Under the pieces are notes generated by a model, which was given only the letters and a program-made list of their open reading frames with translations, had not been told where the DNA came from and made no database searches. DNA of 39,512 nt from a virus: positions 1 through 39,512 of IMG/VR virus record IMGVR_UViG_3300010151_000035. One strand, written 5' to 3'. Both the position numbers and the translations under genes were made by a program. Numbering within the stretch: position 1 is the stretch's first letter; the number at the start of each line of letters is the position of its first letter. Below are positions 15,341 through 23,172 of the stretch, in pieces.

Positions 15341-17896
15341 TTACGATTGTAGTTTTTCAATAATAGCTTTAAGTTCGCTAATTTGACCTTGCTGTGATTT
15401 GACAGCACCTACAAGAAGTGAAGTTATTCTTGAGTAATCAAGACCGCGTGAGACGCCGCCTTCAAAAGCACAAATTTCCGGAACAACTTCAGCGACTTGC
15501 TGAGCGATGAAACCAACTTCTTTCTTACCGGTAGTTTTCTTATCATATGTAACAGCTTCGAGAGCCATGACTTTATCCAACGCACCATTCATTGGCTGAA
15601 TGTTGGTTTTCAATTCACGATCCGAATAAGTTACGAATTCATCAGCTTTAACACCACCTTGACCAGACGCAAGCTGCAAAGGGTAAGTACCGGATTTGCC
15701 GGAAATATAAATACCCGCTGAAGAAGTCACATTACCAGTAAGGACCACGCTGTCGGCCGCCGCGTTACCGAGAGTAACGTTACCGGTGCACGTAAATCCA
15801 ACTGAACTTACGACCTGTGCAGCGATAGTACTACCACCAGCCATGGTCATAGTATCACTAGTGAGAGCGACAAGATCGGTATCACCAGCAGCGCCGAATC
15901 CACCAACAGCCAAAGTAGTAATTGTGGCACTTGTGGATCCCAAAGTAGCAATTGTGCCATTTGTAGATACGACATTGGATAGACCAGAAAGGCTGCCGGC
16001 GTTCAACGTTGCAGTTCCATCTGTTAAAGAACCAACGTTGGCAGCTCCGGCAAGATAAAAATCTTTCCATTTTGCGCCGCCGTCGCCTAAATCATGAGTA
16101 TTATTAATAACGGGCTGTATTTTACCATTGTGATAAGAGATACCGCCAACTTGCATTATGCCAGAACCGGAAATGGTTGTGAACTTACTAGCGCGTGGAG
16201 TGTCATAGCCAATAATACCATCAACATTGGTACCAACTAAATCGGTAGCAGTTATTGATGTTGCGGCAGATACAGTACCAAGATTGGCGCAGGTCATACC
16301 GGCAACTGTCCAAGAGCTATCAGCCGCGATGGTAAGAGCTTTAGAAGCTTCGGCAGTACCGAGAGTGGTAATGTCAACATAGTTGAGTTCAGTAGCAGTC
16401 GCAGTAACTGCGGTACCATTAATTTGCAAACCGCCAGCTTTAGCAACGTTGAAATCAACATCGTTAGCAAGAACCAAAGAAGTGCTAGCAAGTGTCATGA
16501 TGTCGGTATCAGCGTCACAACCGATGGTTGAGCTATTGTCAACAGCAAGGGATTTGAGCGCAGTGTCGCCATCTGCGTCGACAGCAAAACCAGTCATCGT
16601 CAAAGTAGCTGCCGCAAGGTCACCAGAGACATCTAAGTCACCTGTGACGTCTAAGTCACCTGTGACGTCCATACCAGCCGCATCTACCGAAGCATATGCC
16701 GTACCAGCAATTTTCAACTCAAGTTTCGCACCCGTGTGCTCATAAAGCACAGAAGCTACAGAATCGGTGCCACTGGTGCCACCGAACTGGAGACCAGAGC
16801 CATCTGCAGCTGCAGATGCTGATCCAGAAGCAGCGAGAATAAGCTTGTCAACAACTTCAAGAGTTGTTTCAGTTCTGCTAACGCTGTTGATTTCCTCTAC
16901 GTCAAGGTAACCGATCTTTGCATACGAAGCTGTTAATTGGTTAATTGTACCAATATTTTTACTAGCATCCAAAACAAGTGCCTTGTTAGCTGCAGCACTA
17001 CCAGCTGAAACGCTTTCTAAGAACCCAAGCTCAGTTGCGTCAACAGTAACAGCATCCAGAGTGAAAGAAGTATCACAATCAAGTGCACCAGCAAACGAAC
17101 CTGCGCCGGTTGAGGTGACTGCACCACAACCAACTGTGCCCAAGCCGGCGGCGTTTCCGGAAGGGTAAAAAGTATAGCTGCCGTTAGTAAAAGTACCATC
17201 AATGGTAAGATTATTAATTGTAGCAATATTTCTACTGCCGTCTAAAACAAGTGCCTTGTTAGCTGCAGCAGTACCGGCTGAAACGCCGTCTAAGAACCCA
17301 AGCTCAGTTGCGTCAACAGTAACAGCATCCAGAGTGAAAGAAGTATCACAATCAAGTGCACCAGCAAACGAACCTGCGCCAGTTGAAGTAACTGCGCCAC
17401 AACCAACTGTGCCCATACCTGTAACGTTACCGTTTGTGGCAAGTGTCGTGACACCATTAGTAAAAGCGCCATCAATAGTAAGAGCGCCAATCGTAGCAAT
17501 TTCTCTGCTAGCCCCCAAAACAACTGCCTTAGAAGCAGCTGCAGTGCCGGCAGCAACGCCGTCAAGAAATGCCATCTCGGTTGAATTGATTGTTGTCGCA
17601 CCAATCGTTAACGAGTTGGCCGAAAGGGTAAGATCGGTAAACTGAGCCGAAGTCCCGCTTATATACGAAGCGGTTAATTGATTAATATTGTTAATATCTC
17701 TGGTCGCGCTAACCACAAGCGCTTTGCTTGCTGTTGCTACACCAGCTGTCAAGTCGTCAAGTTGTTCCAGATCCTGTTCGCTCAGTACGGCGGAGCCAAC
17801 CGTTATACTTGTGGTGCACTCGAATGCACCTGTGGATGTGATTGCTCCACACCCAAGAGTCTCGATGCCTGAAGCGGCATCTCCATAAATAGCCAT
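15341..17896 (-). CDS. Long tail fibre with C-terminal peptidase S74 chaperone domain
   Basis: 851 aa. From the N-terminus to about residue 300 it is a set of repeated units ending in ELGFLDGVSAGTAAANKALVL and GTVGCGAVTSTGAGSFAGAL; the middle is beta-rich and alanine/threonine-rich. Residues from about 755 contain the canonical S74 motif YSDRELKTNI, then GFIAQQVAEVVPE, LDYSRITSLLVGAVKSQQ and a terminal coiled coil (ISELKAIIEKLQS). S74 domains act as intramolecular chaperones for trimeric fibres and cut themselves off at the Ser of SDRxLK. AGGAGGA lies before the ATG, and the 100-base leader contains a CTATTTAT element. A terminator follows the gene. It is probably the main adhesin. Confidence 0.9.
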   Translation of the reverse strand: MAIYGDAASGIETLGCGAITSTGAFECTTSITVGSAVLSEQDLEQLDDLTAGVATASKALVVSATRDINNINQLTASYISGTSAQFTDLTLSANSLTIGATTINSTEMAFLDGVAAGTAAASKAVVLGASREIATIGALTIDGAFTNGVTTLATNGNVTGMGTVGCGAVTSTGAGSFAGALDCDTSFTLDAVTVDATELGFLDGVSAGTAAANKALVLDGSRNIATINNLTIDGTFTNGSYTFYPSGNAAGLGTVGCGAVTSTGAGSFAGALDCDTSFTLDAVTVDATELGFLESVSAGSAAANKALVLDASKNIGTINQLTASYAKIGYLDVEEINSVSRTETTLEVVDKLILAASGSASAAADGSGLQFGGTSGTDSVASVLYEHTGAKLELKIAGTAYASVDAAGMDVTGDLDVTGDLDVSGDLAAATLTMTGFAVDADGDTALKSLAVDNSSTIGCDADTDIMTLASTSLVLANDVDFNVAKAGGLQINGTAVTATATELNYVDITTLGTAEASKALTIAADSSWTVAGMTCANLGTVSAATSITATDLVGTNVDGIIGYDTPRASKFTTISGSGIMQVGGISYHNGKIQPVINNTHDLGDGGAKWKDFYLAGAANVGSLTDGTATLNAGSLSGLSNVVSTNGTIATLGSTSATITTLAVGGFGAAGDTDLVALTSDTMTMAGGSTIAAQVVSSVGFTCTGNVTLGNAAADSVVLTGNVTSSAGIYISGKSGTYPLQLASGQGGVKADEFVTYSDRELKTNIQPMNGALDKVMALEAVTYDKKTTGKKEVGFIAQQVAEVVPEICAFEGGVSRGLDYSRITSLLVGAVKSQQGQISELKAIIEKLQS
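16971..17142. repeat. 172-base direct repeat, copy 1, in the long fibre gene
   Basis: Nearly identical to 17244-17415, exactly 273 bases (91 codons) away and in frame. It encodes one complete fibre unit with AVTVDATELGFL. Silent positions are also conserved, which points to a recent duplication or ongoing gene conversion. Confidence 0.88.
17244..17415. repeat. 172-base direct repeat, copy 2, in the long fibre gene
   Basis: Partner of 16971-17142. A third, more diverged unit precedes it in the protein (MAFLDGVAAGTAAASKAVV, around 17500-17600), showing stepwise growth of the shaft. Confidence 0.88.
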
Positions 17897-17947
17897 ATAA
17901 AATTCCTCCTAGAATTATAGTTTAAGCGAGATATAAAATCCCGTGCC

Positions 17948-17955
17948 ATAAATAG
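17948..17955. promoter_or_regulatory. ATAAATAG/CTATTTAT element before the long fibre gene
   Basis: Same octamer as at 19649-19656, in the 100-base gap before the 851-aa fibre gene, about 52 bases from the ATG. On the minus strand it is flanked by GCC and GGC, giving GCCTATTTATGGC, a small self-complementary arrangement. Confidence 0.35.
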
Positions 17956-17996
17956 GCTAGCGGAAGAGACGGATTGCGTTTAATACAACAAAATAC

Positions 17997-18587
17997 TTAT
18001 TTCTTTTTGCAACAAGGAGAGCAACTGTTCTTAACCAAATGTTTTAGTTCGCTTATTTGCTCTTGTTGTTCTTTTACAGCCTCAACAAGAAATGATATTA
18101 TTTTTGTGTAGTCCATTCCATGGGCGTCATCCCCATTGTCTTCCCATTGTACTACCCCCGGCAACGTTTTCCCGACATCTTCGGCAATAAAACCATAGTC
18201 CAATTTATTGCTATCTTTCCAGCGGAATTCCACACCTTGAAGATTTGTAACGATATTCAATGAATTCTCCAAAGGCTTGATATCTTTTTTCAAGCGGCGT
18301 GTTGAATAGGTGATATAAGCATTTGCTTTGATTTGACCACCTGCATCAGATGTATTGGGTAATGTTATTCTATGTGTAATATTTGGCTCTGTGACACCTG
18401 TGCCCATATATCCGGTTGATTTTTGGTAAATTATGTCTGTTGCGCCTGCATGAGAACCGCTGCTGTTCCATTGTAATTGAAAATTTGAGCCCGCAGCTGC
18501 AGCTGAAGATACACCAGCTGATTCTTCGGAAATTATCTTGGTAAGCTTGGCATAGCTATAATTGGCAATCGTTCCTCTTCTAGCCAT
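17997..18587 (-). CDS. Small fibre/head-fibre-like protein with peptidase S74 domain
   Basis: 196 aa from the ATG at 18587-18585, which overlaps the preceding stop as TGATG; the reading frame extends further upstream but lacks a better start. The first 90 residues are a short beta segment (GSNFQLQWNSSG, TDIIYQKSTGYMGTG). Residues 93-105 give TYSTRRLKKDI, an S74 motif with Ser95 and Lys100 in the right spacing but Thr in place of the usual Asp after Ser. Then come DYGFIAEDVGKTLPGV, MDYTKIISFLVEAVKEQQEQISELK and a Cys/Lys-rich tail. It is a compact paralogue of the end of the 851-aa fibre. It sits between the lysis-like genes and the long fibre. Confidence 0.85.
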   Translation of the reverse strand: MARRGTIANYSYAKLTKIISEESAGVSSAAAAGSNFQLQWNSSGSHAGATDIIYQKSTGYMGTGVTEPNITHRITLPNTSDAGGQIKANAYITYSTRRLKKDIKPLENSLNIVTNLQGVEFRWKDSNKLDYGFIAEDVGKTLPGVVQWEDNGDDAHGMDYTKIISFLVEAVKEQQEQISELKHLVKNSCSPCCKKK

Positions 18588-19051
18588 CAGTCTTGTATCT
18601 CCACTGCTGCAAAGAAGATTCCAATTGAAAGCAATATTCCTAAAGCTGTTCCAGTGGCAAACCAAATATGTGAATGATCATCAATCTCGTCTTTAATGAT
18701 CTCGTTAAGTTGAGATATCTCTTCTTCTTTCTGAATTAGGAATCCATTATGTGTTTTTTTGAGAGAATCATACTGCGCCTGTAAAACATCGATGGTAAGT
18801 TGTTTGTCGGCCAATTGAATCTGAAATTCTTTTCGGAGCTTAAGTTCCATTTCCTCAGAGCAATATTTGTTTTTTGCTATGAACTTTGCCCCCGCAATAG
18901 AGTCTAAGAGGATTCCTGAAAACGGGGCTGCTTCATTTTTGGAAATAGAGGTAACGCGACCTTCTTGCTCTTCTAATTCTTGAGAAGCTGCGTTTGTCGT
19001 TGAACATAGAAAACAAACAGTCAAAAATGCTATAAAAATCTTCTTAATCAT
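18587..19051 (-). CDS. Exported protein with signal peptide and C-terminal membrane segment, lysis-linked
   Basis: 154 aa. N-terminal signal peptide (MIKKIFIAFLTVCFLC, cleavage likely after TNA at about 21). Then a short motif APFSGILLDSIAGAKFI, a coiled-coil region (about 70-125), and a membrane segment near the end (WFATGTALGILLSIGIFFAAV). GGGAG is 6 bases before the ATG, which overlaps the upstream gene by 8 bases. Its place behind a holin-like and a spanin-like gene suggests a role at the envelope in lysis; it is not a classic lipoprotein o-spanin, because no lipobox is seen. Confidence 0.75.
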   Translation of the reverse strand: MIKKIFIAFLTVCFLCSTTNAASQELEEQEGRVTSISKNEAAPFSGILLDSIAGAKFIAKNKYCSEEMELKLRKEFQIQLADKQLTIDVLQAQYDSLKKTHNGFLIQKEEEISQLNEIIKDEIDDHSHIWFATGTALGILLSIGIFFAAVEIQD

Positions 19052-19427
19052 TTCTTGCTCCCAATATATTAGCTATCTCTTTTGCCATGGCATCTGTATC
19101 ATCTTCGTACTTTTCAATGATTTTATCAACTTCTTTCTTTTGTTTCTTTGGTAGTTCTTCCATTTTAACATTGAAATCTTTTTCAATGGCAGAAACGTTT
19201 TCTTGATATTTTTTGATGGCATTTTGAGTTTTCTGCTTTTCCTCGGCGTGGTTTTTCTCAATGATTTCAACCTCTTTCCTATGGTTTTCTTTTGCTTTCA
19301 AAAGAATATCAAAATATTTGTTTTTGATTCCACTGCCCGAGAAGGCAGCAACCAAAATTAAAACAAGAATAATTGGGATATACCAATAATTCTTCAACCA
19401 AACCCAAGCTTTGTGAAGACCTACCAA
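19044..19427 (-). CDS. Inner-membrane coiled-coil protein, i-spanin-like
   Basis: 127 aa from a TTG at 19427-19425, chosen because GGGAG lies about 9 bases before it and it follows the holin-like stop closely; longer upstream starts would read through that gene. A single membrane anchor (NYWYIPIILVLILVAAF) is followed by about 90 residues of charged coiled coil (KAKENHRKEVEIIEKNHAEE and on). This layout, with N-terminal TM and periplasmic helix, is that of Rz-type i-spanins. No partner o-spanin lipoprotein is evident, though the next gene product is exported. Function inferred from topology and position. Confidence 0.68.
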   Translation of the reverse strand: MVGLHKAWVWLKNYWYIPIILVLILVAAFSGSGIKNKYFDILLKAKENHRKEVEIIEKNHAEEKQKTQNAIKKYQENVSAIEKDFNVKMEELPKKQKKEVDKIIEKYEDDTDAMAKEIANILGARND

Positions 19428-19432
19428 TTTTA

Positions 19433-19630
19433 TCAGCTCCCGTGTTTCCACCTGGCAGCGATGTCGACCAACGCTTCGGAACCAATATATACCAAAGTAA
19501 CAGCAACCCAATCGTCACTGGTAACCCCACCCAGGATAACCAAATACGTTGCGGTACCCCATGCCAAAAACTTGCGAGATATGAATCTCTCTAAATGTTT
19601 ATCTAAGAATGCTTTTGCAGCTCTAGCCAT
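19433..19630 (-). CDS. Small two-helix membrane protein, holin-like
   Basis: 65 aa with CGGAGGAT ahead of the ATG. A basic N-terminus (MARAAKAFLDKHLERFISRK) is followed by two hydrophobic segments, FLAWGTATYLVILGGV and WVAVTLVYIGSEALVDIAA, with a short charged C-terminus. Size and topology fit class II holins. It starts the cluster that continues with the i-spanin-like gene. A CTATTTAT element lies in the leader at 19649-19656. The lytic transglycosylase-like gene at 23173-23682 could provide the endolysin activity. Confidence 0.65.
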   Translation of the reverse strand: MARAAKAFLDKHLERFISRKFLAWGTATYLVILGGVTSDDWVAVTLVYIGSEALVDIAARWKHGS

Positions 19631-19648
19631 TTTATAATCCTCCGAGTA

Positions 19649-19656
19649 ATAAATAG
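19649..19656. promoter_or_regulatory. ATAAATAG/CTATTTAT element before the holin-like gene
   Basis: ATAAATAG on the plus strand, CTATTTAT on the minus strand, about 20 bases before the ATG at 19630. The same octamer recurs in other intergenic gaps (15245-15252, 17948-17955, 29169-29176, and variants at 23157-23164 and 29187-29194). It resembles a T4 late promoter, but in the plus orientation, opposite to the genes; see findings. Confidence 0.4.
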
Positions 19657-19682
19657 TATCTCAGAGAGGGTTTAGTATTGAC

Positions 19683-22600
19683 TTACTGTTTAACGAAAGC
19701 ATATCCTTTTTTCTTCTCAATCATTATTTGGGTATCTACTGTATCTTTTAAAGAATCTAAATGAGACACAAGAAGTACCGTCTTAAACTGTGTCTTAATC
19801 ATGTCTAAAATACGTATAAAACCTTCCATGTTGTCTTCGTCTAGAGACGTTCCTGGTTCATCGAGAACAAATATATCCCCCTTCGGTAACGTAGAAACAT
19901 TGAGTAATGCCAAGCGAATAGCCATGGCAGCAATAGTCTTTTCTGCTCCGGATCCCATTTCAATAGGTCGCGGATCGTATCCAGGGTGTTTTATTAATAT
20001 ATCCAAGCGGTTATCGTCATTTTCAAAGAAAATTTCAAAATCAACAATGTTTGCAAGAACTTTAGCTACTTCGGAGTTAATCAGAGGAAGGCGCTTCTTA
20101 ATAATATCATAGGAGATTCCATTCGAATGCATACAACGCATATAAAGATCATAAGCAGAGAAGTCATCTTGGAAAGATAAATATTCTTCTTTGTCTCGTT
20201 TAATCTTTTCGGTTCTCTCCTCTAATGTACCATTCTCCTTATAAAGTTCTAAAATTTCCTTTTGGCAGATATCGTGACGCTTTGTCTTTTTGTTTACTTC
20301 TGATTGGATTTTTTTCTGACGTGTGCAAAGTTTGTCATAGTTCTCAATAAGATCCTTGTTTTCATCATAATACTCTTCTTGTCTTTGTAGCGTACTAAGA
20401 TCGTTTTTCGTTTTAAATATCTCATTTTTATTTTTTTCGAGTTCCAGTTGAATGAGATTTAAACCATTCTTGGCCTCAGTTAATTTCTGCCAAAGATTTT
20501 CATATTCCTGAATATGATTCGAAACTTCACCAGGGTTAAGCTCTTCTATATTATCAGTAATATTGGATCTATCGATCTTTAAATTATCAATTTCAACTCT
20601 TGCTATTTTAGTGCTATTTTTGGCAGTATGTGCATCTTCAATAAACCTACAATTTGGAAATTTGTCTCCGCAAGGAACCTCGCTCAATAAGCTAGTTTTT
20701 TTATTCTTTCGTTCCAAATCTTCCAAAAGCTTCTCTAATTCTTCTTCAAAACTTCTCAGTTCTAAGGTCTTATCTTCAATCTCTTTTTGTTTTTCTTTGG
20801 CTTCTTCTATATTAAGCTTACTTATAAACTTTTCAGTCATTGTTATATATTCTTCTTTGCCTTCCATTTGGCTGGAAACACCTCTTCGAAAGTTCTCGCA
20901 AGATTTTAACTTATTTTTTAAATCTTTGATATTGCTAGTAACTTGTACGATATCAATAACTTCATCGGGAAGTTCTTTCAAGTTTTCTGTTATTTCTCGC
21001 AAGGATTCTTGCCTCTGCTCTAACTCGACTTTTAGACCTTGACATTCTTCCTCCTTTGAAGCTAAACAAATTTCGTTTTCATTATATTTTAATTGTGCTT
21101 CTTGGAGTTCTTCATCAAATATACGAGATTCATCTCTCTTTAATAGAGCCTTAGCATCAGAAGCATCTTCTTTCGCCATTCTGAACTTACGTTCAAATAC
21201 TTCAAGATCCAAAAACTTGGCAAGAATCTCCTTTCTTCGCGTTGAGCCTTCGCCAATATAAGAAAGAGAACCAAGTTGGGAAGCCATTGAAGTTAAAAGG
21301 AAATCTTCCAAGCTTCCAAAAATCTTTTTAATATTCTTATCTGTTTCATTGCGAGAAGTACCGTTCAAACTCTCTTCTTCGCAAAGAGCATTATCATACA
21401 CGGTAAAATTAAGGTCGGTCTTGGCTTCGATTGTAATATTGCCGTGAAGCTTCTTTTGATATTTTGTGCTTATTCTCTCAATTTTATAAGTCTTTTCTGC
21501 AATATCAATCTCAACATATCCGCGACAATGATCGCGATTCTGATTTATGATATTGAGATTCTTGCGATTGTTCTTTGAAGTCGTGTTAAACAAAGTATAG
21601 AGCAACGAATCAATGATGCTAGACTTTCCAGAAAAGTTTTTTCCGAAGATGCCAACAATGCCATTCAAATTCTCGAAATCAATGGAGTTTTTCTCTCCGT
21701 AGTTGAAGAGATTATCCCATTCAACTTTCTTCAGACGCCAATTGACGTTTCGTGATATCTCTTCCTGTTCTTCAACCTTTGTTTTATATACTCTATTAAT
21801 ACCAAATATCTTTTCAACCGTTTTTTCATCGACCTGATATTCTTGTAGATATTTTCCAATTAAATCCTCCTGGACAGTGATATCTCGTAGGTCTTCTTTA
21901 ATTAGAGATTTGGTGAGTTCATCGATGTCGACGCGGTTGCCACTTGCTCGATTTAAATAAGTTATAGCTTCTGGCTTAAAACGTGTTTTAGTAACATCGA
22001 TTGCGCGGCGGATAACGTCCAAAGATAAGTGATTTTCTGAAAGGAGGCGGACCCTTGCGGCGGTTGGGATATCAATATTTTTTGGCAGCCTGCCGGCAGG
22101 AGTGAGCCTTATCGTGATAAAAGGTTTAGGATTATCTAAAATAAAGTGTTCGCAAGCAAAGCTCTCCTTATCTTCTATATCCCAAAGCAAATATCCTTTA
22201 TCATTCGTTTCTCCATGGTTCTGTTGTACAGTCGAACCAGGATAGCGAATTTTTCCTCTCTCATCTAGAATTTGGTTGGTCTTGTGGATATCTCCAAGAA
22301 AACCATAATCAAAATTGTCAAAGACACCAATATCATTTTCACCTCTCTCCATTGTCCAGCCAAGATCAGTTTGGCAACGCGAAATAGAGCCATGATATAA
22401 AGCAATATTAATACGTTTTTCGTCAGTTGGTTGAACCCAATTATCTTCATCAAATACAGATAAGACGTTAAGCGTAAAACCGCCCTCTAAGCGCGTTTCT
22501 CCCGCATTCCGCATCAAGTGTAGGGACGGGTGCTCCAAAGCCTTTACAATGGGTGTTAAGGCGTCTTGACGGCTAGAATTACGCAAGTTTCCATCGTGGT

Positions 22601-22835
22601 TACCAAGAATCACATAAGTTGGCGCAATATCTGCCAAACTTTTAAGAAAATCAGAACACATTTCCACATATTCGGGACTGATCTGAGTCTTCGTATGTGC
22701 TATGTCACCACAGTGAACAATATAGTCGGGTTTTTGCTCTCGAAGGTTTTCGTATAGTTGGCTAAAAACTGCTCTATATTCTTTGTGGTATTTTAAATTA
22801 CGGATATGGGTATCCGCAATATGCGCGAATCGCAT
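19683..22835 (-). CDS. 47/46 fusion: Fused recombination nuclease-ATPase, gp47 (SbcD/Mre11) plus gp46 (SbcC/Rad50)
   Basis: 1050 aa in one frame. Residues 1-330 are a calcineurin-type phosphoesterase: DTH (Asp8, His10), CGD (Asp44), GNHD (Asn79-Asp81), His148 and GDIH (His184). From about 365 an SMC/Rad50 half begins: Walker A GKNFSGKS at 398-405, long coiled coils 560-710 and 740-885, signature MGSGAEKT at 960-967, Walker B FVLDEPGTSLDE from 989 and a switch histidine near 1025. At the coiled-coil apex is PCGDKFPNC, with Cys722 and Cys729, a C-x6-C in place of the usual CxxC zinc hook. In T4 these activities are separate proteins that process ends for recombination-dependent replication. A strong sigma70-like promoter and a TGGAG precede the ATG. 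Confidence 0.94.
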   Translation of the reverse strand: MRFAHIADTHIRNLKYHKEYRAVFSQLYENLREQKPDYIVHCGDIAHTKTQISPEYVEMCSDFLKSLADIAPTYVILGNHDGNLRNSSRQDALTPIVKALEHPSLHLMRNAGETRLEGGFTLNVLSVFDEDNWVQPTDEKRINIALYHGSISRCQTDLGWTMERGENDIGVFDNFDYGFLGDIHKTNQILDERGKIRYPGSTVQQNHGETNDKGYLLWDIEDKESFACEHFILDNPKPFITIRLTPAGRLPKNIDIPTAARVRLLSENHLSLDVIRRAIDVTKTRFKPEAITYLNRASGNRVDIDELTKSLIKEDLRDITVQEDLIGKYLQEYQVDEKTVEKIFGINRVYKTKVEEQEEISRNVNWRLKKVEWDNLFNYGEKNSIDFENLNGIVGIFGKNFSGKSSIIDSLLYTLFNTTSKNNRKNLNIINQNRDHCRGYVEIDIAEKTYKIERISTKYQKKLHGNITIEAKTDLNFTVYDNALCEEESLNGTSRNETDKNIKKIFGSLEDFLLTSMASQLGSLSYIGEGSTRRKEILAKFLDLEVFERKFRMAKEDASDAKALLKRDESRIFDEELQEAQLKYNENEICLASKEEECQGLKVELEQRQESLREITENLKELPDEVIDIVQVTSNIKDLKNKLKSCENFRRGVSSQMEGKEEYITMTEKFISKLNIEEAKEKQKEIEDKTLELRSFEEELEKLLEDLERKNKKTSLLSEVPCGDKFPNCRFIEDAHTAKNSTKIARVEIDNLKIDRSNITDNIEELNPGEVSNHIQEYENLWQKLTEAKNGLNLIQLELEKNKNEIFKTKNDLSTLQRQEEYYDENKDLIENYDKLCTRQKKIQSEVNKKTKRHDICQKEILELYKENGTLEERTEKIKRDKEEYLSFQDDFSAYDLYMRCMHSNGISYDIIKKRLPLINSEVAKVLANIVDFEIFFENDDNRLDILIKHPGYDPRPIEMGSGAEKTIAAMAIRLALLNVSTLPKGDIFVLDEPGTSLDEDNMEGFIRILDMIKTQFKTVLLVSHLDSLKDTVDTQIMIEKKKGYAFVKQ

Positions 22836-22856
22836 ACAAACTCCAGGATAGACTAT

Positions 22857-22885
22857 AGTATAACAACACTATCTAAGAAAGTCAA
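22857..22885 (-). promoter_or_regulatory. Strong sigma70-like promoter for the gp47/46 fusion gene
   Basis: Minus strand: TTGACT (-35, 22885-22880), 17-base spacer, TATACT (-10, 22862-22857). The predicted transcription start is near 22850, leaving a leader of about 15 bases with TGGAG before the ATG at 22835. Near-consensus elements at ideal spacing suggest early transcription by unmodified host polymerase. Confidence 0.8.
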
Positions 22886-22892
22886 GACTTTT

Positions 22893-23138
22893 TTATGCTT
22901 TTAAATCATCGAAGATTTTATTCAATTCTTCTTTTAAGGTTAAAGCCAATTCTTCATCTTTCTCTTGAAGTGCTTCGAAATAGTTAGCACCCAACTTTTC
23001 AAATCTCTCTTTCATGAGTTGTAGAAGTTGTGGGCTCTTGCCTTCAACCAACGAAGTCTTTTTGACCTCCTCAAGAACCTGATGTCTCTTGATTTCCTCA
23101 TTGATGATCTGATTAAGTTTTTGTTTGGTGATTTTCAT
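22893..23138 (-). CDS. 81-aa MKIT-type small protein
   Basis: N-terminus MKITKQKLNQIINEEIKRHQ shares MKIT-x3-LN-x-II-x-EE with the 58- and 85-aa proteins of the head cluster. The rest is a charged helix (QLLQLMKERFEKLGANYFEA, ending EELNKIFDDLKA). GAGGGG precedes the ATG. INE and VLE tripeptides fit prohead-protease specificity. It lies away from the head genes, between the transglycosylase and the gp47/46 fusion gene, as T4 internal-protein genes are also dispersed. Internal virion protein is the inferred role. Confidence 0.72.
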   Translation of the reverse strand: MKITKQKLNQIINEEIKRHQVLEEVKKTSLVEGKSPQLLQLMKERFEKLGANYFEALQEKDEELALTLKEELNKIFDDLKA

Positions 23139-23156
23139 TAAATACCCCTCTAAATA

Positions 23157-23164
23157 TTAAATAG
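23157..23164. promoter_or_regulatory. TTAAATAG variant of the intergenic element
   Basis: One-base variant of the octamer, in the gap before the 81-aa MKIT-type gene; on the minus strand CTATTTAA, about 19 bases from the ATG at 23138. Confidence 0.3.
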
Positions 23165-23172
23165 TTTGATAA

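Noticed and set aside
16971-17415. Insertion sequence or mobile element behind the fibre repeats
   Set aside because: The repeats are in frame and part of a modular protein, with no transposase and no terminal inverted repeats.
17202-17645. Plus-strand frame opposite the long fibre gene
   Set aside because: Ala/Val/Pro-rich translation of the repeated fibre units in reverse; no start signal, fully inside a well-supported gene.
18588-18665. Longer N-terminus for the small S74 protein
   Set aside because: The 26 extra residues overlap the upstream gene and lack a start signal; the TGATG junction gives a better start.
20563-21042. 159-aa plus-strand frame opposite the Rad50-type coiled coil
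   Set aside because: Ser/Leu/Phe-rich antisense of Glu/Lys/Asp codons, a common shadow of coiled-coil genes.
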